From an uncultured Coriobacteriales bacterium (lineage in GTDB: Bacteria > Actinomycetota > Coriobacteriia > Coriobacteriales > Atopobiaceae), in the NCBI GenBank assembly GCA_946530775.1, contig CAMNAH010000066.1:1-6631 (forward strand): 6,631 bases of DNA. The letters run 5' to 3'. Both the position numbers and the translations under genes were made by a program. The notes beneath the pieces are model-generated. The model was not told the origin of the DNA, did not search any database, and saw only the letters and a list, made by a program, of their open reading frames with translations. Below, piece after piece: positions 1 to 4,565 of the stretch (positions are counted from its first letter, which is position 1; each line of letters begins with the position of its first letter).

Positions 1-83
1 GGGAACCAGATGAGCAGCCAGATAGGCAGCAGCAGGTTGAGGACGGGGAACGACCTTCTGTATTTGAAAGCGGACTTACGCAT
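1..83 (-). CDS. N-terminus of a putative membrane protein (3' end outside window)
   Basis: Only the first 27 codons are visible. The ATG at 83-81 lies 11 nt beyond the stop codon of the YdcF-family gene. It has a good Shine-Dalgarno sequence, GGAGG (minus strand, 93-89), five bases ahead of it, so the two genes are probably co-transcribed and translationally close. The peptide starts with a basic stretch (MRKSAFKYRRS) followed by a very hydrophobic run rich in Leu, Ile, Trp and Pro from about residue 13. This is the pattern of a first transmembrane helix with the positive N-terminus in the cytoplasm, or of an uncleaved signal anchor. I do not recognise the family from so short a piece and give no function. 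The good ribosome site, the spacing and the hydrophobic start make it a real gene rather than a chance ORF. Confidence 0.7.
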   Translation of the reverse strand, partial: MRKSAFKYRRSFPVLNLLLPIWLLIWF

Positions 84-94
84 GCAGACCTCCA

Positions 95-1564
95 TCAGCG
101 GGTGATGAGCAGATATTCTAGAACACCGTAGAGTGCGACGATGGCGAGGCAGTTCAACACGATGGGCACAGCCCGCGCGGCGAGCATGCCCACGAACTCG
201 CGGAGAAACGCGTTGGGCCAGAAGTAGAGCTTGGTTGGCGCCGCGATGCCCTCGGCGTCCATGCCCGCCATATGCGCGAACACATAGCCGCGCAGCACAT
301 GGTAGTTGGTGGTCGAGAACGCGATCGTCGGGTCGGCGCCGGCGGCGTCGGCCTCGATGACCTTTGCGGAGAAGGCCATGTTCTCGCGCGTGGTGGTGGA
401 CTTGTCCTCCTGGAGAACACGCGGCGCATCGGCGTGCTCGGCGATATACCGCGCCATCGACGCCGCCTCGGAGCAGGCCTCGTCGCCCCCCTGCCCGCCG
501 CTCGGCACGAACGTTGGCGCAGCATGCCCGGAGGCCGCCTGACGCTCCGCGAAGCCGAGCGCCGCATCCGCGCGTCCCGCGAGCAGCGGGGTGGGCGTAC
601 CGTCCGCACGCAGACCGCAGCCGAGGATGACCAGGTAGTCGCGCGGGAACGACGGCGTATGCAACGCCGCGAGCAGCGCCGTGATGCAGACGCCCAGGAA
701 CAGCGCCACGCCGTAGGCGAGCACCGCGGCAAGCGCCGAGTCGGCGAGGACGAAGATGACCGGATCGGTGATGAACTCCCACATGTGCTGGTGGAAGCCC
801 CTCATGCCGAAGAAGGCCACTGCGAACACGATGGTCGCGATCACGCCGAGCAGGTTGGTGAACGCCCTCCCCTCGCGCCGCAGCAGCACGACGTTCGAGA
901 GGCTCACGAACACCGCGATGAGCGCCACGGGGATGGCCATGACCTCGACGAAGCTGCTCATGATAGCGACCGCAGCCTGACCGAACTCCGAGAAGGTCGG
1001 GAATGCCCCGCTCAGGAAGAGCGCCGCGAACTGGATTGCCAGGAGGCAGAAGAACAGCGCGCCGCCCACGTAGGCGGCAAGCTCGTATCCATACCACGAC
1101 AGACGCCGCAGCGAGAGCACCGCGCTCAGGCACAGCACGCCGGAGGCGCCGGCGATGAGGATGAGGCTCATGCAGATGTACTCCCAGCCCATCATATCGA
1201 AGCCGTTCACGATGAGGACGCCGCTGTCGGAGGTCTGGAGCTCGAACATGCCGCCCGTATCCTCGAACCCGACCAGGACCATGCCCTTGCCGGGCTCGCC
1301 CGCCCTGAACGTGATGTGGGGGATGCCCTCGTCGTCCACCCAGGTCTTCTCGACCGTCGCCATGCCAGACGGCTCTATTTGGATGTTCTGCTCGGTCATC
1401 TCATGATCGGCATACTCGGGAAACGCCAGGTCATACGTGACGCCCACCGCACGGATATGCGCACGCGAGATGAGCGCGCACGCAATGATCAGCGGGACGA
1501 GCACGAGGAACCGTAGGCCCACGCGGGCGGCCTCGGCCTTGGTCTTCTCGAATCGTTTGGACAA
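95..1564 (-). CDS. YdcF/SanA/ElyC-family (DUF218) polytopic membrane protein
   Basis: A 489-residue protein if started at the TTG at 1564-1562. It begins with one helix (about residues 16-33), then a roughly 90-residue polar segment probably outside the membrane, then a block of five or six helices (about 128-301). A DUF218 domain follows (about 308-462), and a last helix (about 461-487) ends at the C-terminus. DUF218 hallmarks are the first strand VILGCGLRADGTPTPLLAGR (about 312-331), PSGGQGGDEACSEA (354-367), the EDKSTTTREN segment (386-395) and STTNYHVLRG (417-426). Family members such as E. coli SanA, ElyC and YdcF are linked to envelope integrity or peptidoglycan and lipid-carrier metabolism, but the biochemical activity is poorly defined, so I assign none. 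The start is chosen because GAGGAG (minus strand, 1578-1573) lies 8 nt ahead of the TTG. The frame stays open to an ATG at 1693, which has no ribosome site, and the extra 43 residues are Arg-rich and unlike the rest. Confidence 0.85.
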   Translation of the reverse strand: MSKRFEKTKAEAARVGLRFLVLVPLIIACALISRAHIRAVGVTYDLAFPEYADHEMTEQNIQIEPSGMATVEKTWVDDEGIPHITFRAGEPGKGMVLVGFEDTGGMFELQTSDSGVLIVNGFDMMGWEYICMSLILIAGASGVLCLSAVLSLRRLSWYGYELAAYVGGALFFCLLAIQFAALFLSGAFPTFSEFGQAAVAIMSSFVEVMAIPVALIAVFVSLSNVVLLRREGRAFTNLLGVIATIVFAVAFFGMRGFHQHMWEFITDPVIFVLADSALAAVLAYGVALFLGVCITALLAALHTPSFPRDYLVILGCGLRADGTPTPLLAGRADAALGFAERQAASGHAAPTFVPSGGQGGDEACSEAASMARYIAEHADAPRVLQEDKSTTTRENMAFSAKVIEADAAGADPTIAFSTTNYHVLRGYVFAHMAGMDAEGIAAPTKLYFWPNAFLREFVGMLAARAVPIVLNCLAIVALYGVLEYLLITR

Positions 1565-1569
1565 ACGAT
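1552..1569. promoter_or_regulatory. 18-bp palindrome covering the TTG start of the YdcF-family gene
   Basis: ATCGTTTG (1552-1559) and CAAACGAT (1562-1569) are perfect inverted repeats around a 2-bp centre. In the minus-strand mRNA the dyad sits directly after the GAGGAG ribosome site and contains the UUG start codon. A hairpin of about seven pairs with a four-base loop would hold the initiation codon in a stem. It could be a protein-binding operator or an RNA switch on translation. It could also be chance, or a sign that translation starts elsewhere. The palindrome is seen directly; its function is inferred. Confidence 0.45.
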
Positions 1570-1572
1570 CAG

Positions 1573-1578
1573 CTCCTC
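1573..1578 (-). promoter_or_regulatory. Ribosome-binding site deciding the TTG start at 1564
   Basis: The minus strand reads GAGGAG here, a near-ideal Shine-Dalgarno sequence with an 8-nt spacer to TTG at 1564-1562. No comparable site precedes the in-frame ATG codons at 1693 or 1630. A TATCAT hexamer on the minus strand (1615-1610) could be the -10 box, but no good -35 partner is visible. Confidence 0.6.
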
Positions 1579-1690
1579 GAGCGATGCGGGCGGAAAATAC
1601 TCTCACATCATGATAGCGGTACCGCAGCATCCGACTGCCGTCCCTGCCGCAAGCCGTCTGCGTCCCACCGAAATACGTTACCCGATAAAC

Positions 1691-1734
1691 CATGCAAATG
1701 CACCGTATACTATGCCTAATGCATACAAATGCAC
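1691..1734. repeat. Pair of 13-bp direct repeats, 31 bp apart, upstream of the lipoprotein gene
   Basis: CATGCAAATGCAC (1691-1703) and CATACAAATGCAC (1722-1734) match at 12 of 13 positions. Their start-to-start distance of 31 bp is about three helical turns, so both would face the same side of the DNA. The first copy contains the small dyad TGCA-AA-TGCA. They lie in an A/T-richer part of the spacer between two divergent genes, upstream of the GH32-like lipoprotein. This arrangement suits paired binding by a transcription factor. The repeats are seen directly; the binding role is inferred. Confidence 0.5.
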
Positions 1735-1752
1735 ACTGACGAACGGTAAAAT
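1706..1752 (+). promoter_or_regulatory. Candidate promoter region for the GH32-like lipoprotein
   Basis: Two -10-like hexamers are present on the plus strand: TATACT (1706-1711) and TAAAAT (1747-1752), each differing from TATAAT at one position. Neither has a good TTGACA-type partner 16-18 bp upstream. For TAAAAT the -35 position falls inside the second direct repeat (1722-1734), with the first repeat about three turns further upstream. That is the layout expected of an activator-dependent promoter. It would give a leader of about 33 nt containing the ribosome site. For TATACT the repeats flank the hexamer, which would fit repression instead. Confidence 0.4.
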
Positions 1753-1791
1753 AGCCGCATCAGCATTCCCACCAGCAGAGAGGTGGTCGAC

Positions 1792-3300
1792 ATGCGCAAG
1801 CATCTCGCGCTCTTGGCAGCACTTTTCCTCGCCATCCTTGCCCTGCCGGCATGCGGAGCCCCCGCGACGCTGCCCGACGAACCCTACGAGCCGGTCGAAT
1901 ACCGCCTCTACCCCGCTCCCGAGGGGGCCTACGTGGGCGACACCATGCCCTTCGTCACCGAAGACGGCGTGCTCGAGCTCTACTACCTGTATGACACGGA
2001 CCACAACGGGCAGGGCTACCACCCCATCTACATGTACTCCACCACGGACCTCTGCTCGTACGAGGACCACGGCCTCATGCTCAACTTCGGCCTGATGTCA
2101 GACCCCGACCCCGCCATCGGCACGGGATCGGTCATGCAGGATCGCGACGGCCTCTACCACCTCTTCTATACCGGCCATAACGATACGGGCAACAACGGCA
2201 AGGGCCGCGAGTGCGTCATGCATGCCACGAGCACCGACCGCGTGAACTGGATCAAGATCCCCGAGGACACGTTCTTCAGCCCCGATGGCTACTCCAAGGA
2301 CGACTTCCGCGATCCCGAGGTCTTCTGGTCCGATGCCGACCAGTGCTACTGGATGCTCATCGCCGCGCGCGACAACGTCCAGGGAGGCGTCGTCGCCAAA
2401 TACACCTCCACCGATCTCAAGACGTGGGACTTCCAGGGCAACCTCTTCGCACCGCACGATCAGTTCATGCTCGAGTGCCCCGACCTCTTCGAGATGGGCG
2501 GGACGTATTATCTCACCTACAGCTGGGACTGCGTGACCTACTACGCGATGGCCGACTCCCCCGACGGCCCCTTCACCACCCCCAGGAACAACGTGCTCGA
2601 CGGCACCGGCTTCGTCTTCTACGCCGCCAAGACCGCCGAGCTGAACGGCGTGCGCTACCTCTGCGGATGGCTCGGCCGCGCGGGCCTCACCTCCGATTCG
2701 GGCATCTACCAGTGGGCGGGCAACCTCCTCAACCACCAGCTGATCAGGCATGACGACGGCACGCTGGGCGTCTGCGCCCCCGAGACCTTCTCGTCGGTCT
2801 TCACCCAGGAGAAGCCGTTCCAGGCGGTGAAGAAGGAAGGTTCCGTCAAGATCAAGGACACGACCATCACGCTCTCCGCCGAGGACGACGCCTTCGCGCT
2901 CGCCGACATGGGCACGCGCCCGGCGACGATGATCCTCGAGTGCGACGTGACGCTCGATGCCGACGGCCGCGCGGGCTTCGCCTTCGGCGGCAGCGAGGCC
3001 GACGAGACCTACACCGCCCTCTGCCTCGATGCCGAGCGCGGGCTCGTCCATTATGAGGGATACCAGATCTCGCAGCTCGCCCTGTTCGACCCCCAGTGCT
3101 ACACGCGCTTCGACTTTGCCGAGGGCGAGACCTACCACGTGACGCTGGTCTGCGAGAACGAGATCGTCATCACCTACATCGACGGCGTGAAGGCGCTGAG
3201 CTGCCGCATCAACCACTCCACCGGCGGCGCCCACATCGGCGTGTTCTCCGATGGCTGCAACGCGGAGTTCTCCAACTTCAGCATCAGGCTCCCGCAGTAA
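1792..3300 (+). CDS. GH32-like (beta-fructosidase superfamily) glycoside hydrolase lipoprotein
   Basis: A 502-residue exported lipoprotein. The N-terminus is MRK plus a hydrophobic stretch ending in LPAC, with Cys21 as the probable lipidation site. A five-bladed beta-propeller of GH32/GH43 type covers about residues 36-335. Three acidic motifs appear in GH32 order: Asp50 in VGDTMPF (nucleophile position), Arg173-Asp174-Pro175 in DFRDPEVFW (transition-state stabiliser), and Glu228 in ECPDLF (general acid/base). Their spacings, 124 and 54 residues, resemble classical invertases and levanases. Residues about 350-502 form a C-terminal beta-sandwich like GH32_C, ending in HIGVFSDG and FSNFSIRL. 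The expected role is exo-acting hydrolysis of fructose-containing or related glycans at the cell surface. Substrate is uncertain because the usual NDPNG nucleophile motif is replaced. Start: ATG at 1792 has AGAGAGGTGG just upstream (1777-1786); the in-frame GTG at 1783 lies inside that ribosome site. No sugar transporter gene is adjacent. Confidence 0.85.
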   Translation: MRKHLALLAALFLAILALPACGAPATLPDEPYEPVEYRLYPAPEGAYVGDTMPFVTEDGVLELYYLYDTDHNGQGYHPIYMYSTTDLCSYEDHGLMLNFGLMSDPDPAIGTGSVMQDRDGLYHLFYTGHNDTGNNGKGRECVMHATSTDRVNWIKIPEDTFFSPDGYSKDDFRDPEVFWSDADQCYWMLIAARDNVQGGVVAKYTSTDLKTWDFQGNLFAPHDQFMLECPDLFEMGGTYYLTYSWDCVTYYAMADSPDGPFTTPRNNVLDGTGFVFYAAKTAELNGVRYLCGWLGRAGLTSDSGIYQWAGNLLNHQLIRHDDGTLGVCAPETFSSVFTQEKPFQAVKKEGSVKIKDTTITLSAEDDAFALADMGTRPATMILECDVTLDADGRAGFAFGGSEADETYTALCLDAERGLVHYEGYQISQLALFDPQCYTRFDFAEGETYHVTLVCENEIVITYIDGVKALSCRINHSTGGAHIGVFSDGCNAEFSNFSIRLPQ

Positions 3301-3306
3301 TGCCGG

Positions 3307-3345
3307 CAGGGCCGCCGCGCTCGAGCGGCGGCCCTGTGCTTATAA
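3307..3345 (+). terminator. Intrinsic terminator after the GH32-like lipoprotein gene
   Basis: CAGGGCCGCCGC (3307-3318) pairs perfectly with GCGGCGGCCCTG (3325-3336) around a 6-nt loop, giving a 12-bp GC-rich stem that starts 6 nt after the TAA stop. The tail TGCTTATAATT is only moderately U-rich. The opposite strand has no T-run after the stem, so it mainly serves the plus strand. Confidence 0.85.
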
Positions 3346-3492
3346 TTGAGCTGCTTGATCGCCTACCGCATCGGATGGCCATGGTCCGCATCAAAGCGCC
3401 GCTGCATGCTCTTATCGCGCTGCCCCTCCTCGTGGCAGCTGGATTTCGCCGAGAATCCCGAGCTGCTCGAGGCGCTGTTCTGCGTGAGATAG
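3346..3492 (+). other. Convergent intergenic stretch with a coding-like scrap, possibly a gene remnant
   Basis: The gap between the terminator and the stop of the convergent transporter gene holds no intact gene that I can support. One plus-strand frame is open from TTG at 3346 to TAG at 3490-3492. Its last part (from about 3439) reads LDFAENPELLEALFCVR, with mostly G or C in the third codon position, like the real genes nearby. Just upstream, another frame reads IKAPLHALIALPLLVAAG, also protein-like (about 3390-3443). This could be the 3' end of a decayed gene with a frameshift. There is no convincing start or ribosome site, and chance is possible. I do not recognise the family. Confidence 0.25.
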
Positions 3493-3501
3493 ACCGCCGC
3501 C

Positions 3502-4446
3502 TCAGCGCTGCTCCGCGGGCACGCGGTTGACGATGATGATGCCCGCCGAAACCAGCGCGAGCGCGATGATATAGCGCATCGGGTCGATGAACTGCGCTTC
3601 TCCAAGCAGGATAGCCGAGAGCACCACGCCGAACACCGGGTTGGTGAACCCGAAGATAGCCACGCGCGAGATGGGGTTGCGCTGCAGCAGCATCGACCAG
3701 AGCGAGTAGGCGCATGCCGAGAGAAACGCCATGTAGGCGAGCAAAGCGATGGCCGCAGGGCCGCTCGGATGCAGCGATCCGCCGGCGGCAAGGCCGGCAA
3801 CCAGCAGCGTAAGGCCGCCTACCATGAACTGCCAGCCGCTCAGCATGACCGGATCCTCGTCCTTGGAGAAGATCCGGATAAGGCAGGTCGAGATGGCGCC
3901 CGCCAACGCGGATAGGAAGATGAACCCCTCCCCCGTGAGTGAGAACCCAAACCCACCGGAGCCGCCCAGGTTCACGAGCACCACGCCCGCGAATCCGATG
4001 ACGCAGCCGAGCACCTTGCGCGAGGTGAGCTTCTCTTGGTGAAACACCAGGGCGCCCAGCAGAATCGCCAGGAACGTGGCGCTCGACTCCATGATGGAGC
4101 TGCTCACACCCGCAGCGCGCGAGAGACCGGGATAGAAGAAGAGGTACTGCAGCGTGGTCTGGAAGAGGCTCAGCACGAGGATGGGCTTGGCCGAGCTCTT
4201 ACGCGGCAGCAGCGGCTCGCGGCGAATCGCGCTCATGATGACCACCACCAGCACGCCCGAGAAGAAGAACCTCGTACCAGCGAAGACCAGCTGGGAGGCG
4301 GTGTCGCCCTGCTCGATGCCGAAGAGCCCGTAGCCTATCTTGATGGCGGGAAAGGCGCTGCCCCAGAGCAGGCACGCGATAAGCGCACCCGTCACGATCC
4401 CCGGGGTCGTGGAGAGAAAATCCGCCTGTTCCCGATCCTTGGACAT
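3502..4446 (-). CDS. EamA/DMT-superfamily (RhaT-type) transporter, probable metabolite exporter
   Basis: A 314-residue inner-membrane protein with ten predicted helices arranged as two EamA repeats (about residues 16-160 and 172-308). The first helix has the family signature WGSAFPAIKIGYG (28-40), and TRFFFSG (58-64) matches the conserved Arg after helix 2. Repeat one ends in GFAGVVLVNLGG (151-162); repeat two ends in AGIIIVNR (301-308). Members of this family export amino acids, purines or other small metabolites; substrate cannot be read from sequence. The start is the ATG at 4446-4444, because the minus strand has AGGTG at 4455-4451, four bases ahead. The frame is open upstream to 4545, but that stretch encodes a poor, Cys/Arg-rich peptide. 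It is divergent from the MATE gene across 119 bp and convergent with the lipoprotein gene. A weak minus-strand -10 candidate, TACACT, lies at 4496-4491. No clear terminator follows the stop. Confidence 0.92.
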   Translation of the reverse strand: MSKDREQADFLSTTPGIVTGALIACLLWGSAFPAIKIGYGLFGIEQGDTASQLVFAGTRFFFSGVLVVVIMSAIRREPLLPRKSSAKPILVLSLFQTTLQYLFFYPGLSRAAGVSSSIMESSATFLAILLGALVFHQEKLTSRKVLGCVIGFAGVVLVNLGGSGGFGFSLTGEGFIFLSALAGAISTCLIRIFSKDEDPVMLSGWQFMVGGLTLLVAGLAAGGSLHPSGPAAIALLAYMAFLSACAYSLWSMLLQRNPISRVAIFGFTNPVFGVVLSAILLGEAQFIDPMRYIIALALVSAGIIIVNRVPAEQR

Positions 4447-4467
4447 GCAACACCTGCAATCGTTAAG

Positions 4468-4486
4468 CCCGTTCAATATCAACGGG
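4468..4486. promoter_or_regulatory. Inverted repeat in the spacer between the EamA and MATE genes
   Basis: CCCGTT (4468-4473) and AACGGG (4481-4486) are perfect 6-bp arms around the 7-bp centre CAATATC. The element lies 22 bp upstream of the EamA start, near where a transcript from the TACACT hexamer (4496-4491, minus strand) would begin. That is an operator-like position; a small leader hairpin is the alternative. Function is inferred only. Confidence 0.3.
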
Positions 4487-4507
4487 AACCAGTGTAGCCG
4501 AAACGCT

Positions 4508-4529
4508 GGCGTCGCTTTGCCTAGACGCC
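4508..4529. repeat. Second small inverted repeat in the EamA/MATE spacer
   Basis: GGCGTC (4508-4513) and GACGCC (4524-4529) form 6-bp arms around a 10-bp centre, about 37 bp upstream of the MATE start. It is unrelated in sequence to the dyad at 4468-4486. In GC-rich DNA a repeat of this size can easily occur by chance. Confidence 0.2.
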
Positions 4530-4553
4530 GCGCCATCCAACCCATTCAACGGC

Positions 4554-4559
4554 TAGAAT
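4554..4559 (+). promoter_or_regulatory. -10 hexamer of the MATE gene, placed for a leaderless transcript
   Basis: TAGAAT matches TATAAT at five of six positions and ends 6 nt before the ATG at 4566, so transcription would start at or next to the start codon. No Shine-Dalgarno sequence precedes that ATG. This TANNNT-spacer-ATG layout is common for leaderless mRNAs in actinobacteria. The -35 region is not recognisable. If translation instead begins at the ATG at 4602, AGGA at 4592-4595 would be its ribosome site. Confidence 0.5.
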
Positions 4560-4565
4560 TCCTAT

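Noticed and set aside
272..1516. A 414-codon plus-strand open frame opposite the YdcF-family gene
   Set aside because: It is low-complexity His/Arg/Glu/Asp/Ala-rich translation with no motif, while the minus strand shows helices and DUF218 motifs.
1616..1625. 10-bp palindrome GCGGTACCGC
   Set aside because: Short GC-rich palindromes are expected by chance in this DNA, and it has no second copy or informative position here.
1565..1693. A 43-residue N-terminal extension of the YdcF-family protein to ATG 1693
   Set aside because: There is no ribosome site at 1693 or 1630, the residues are Arg-rich and unlike the family, and a strong GAGGAG precedes the TTG at 1564. The extension would also run through the likely promoter region of the divergent gene.
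1783..1791. GTG at 1783 as the lipoprotein start
   Set aside because: The GTG lies inside the AGAGAGGTGG ribosome site of the ATG at 1792, and the signal peptide begins naturally with MRK at 1792.
2098..3234. A 378-codon minus-strand open frame opposite the GH32-like gene
   Set aside because: It is Val/Gly/Ala/Glu-rich shadow translation without motifs, while the plus strand has a lipobox and the RDP and EC catalytic motifs.
4447..4545. A 33-residue extension of the EamA transporter to ATG 4545
   Set aside because: The extra peptide is not family-like, and AGGTG precedes the ATG at 4446. The extension would also read through the divergent promoter spacer.
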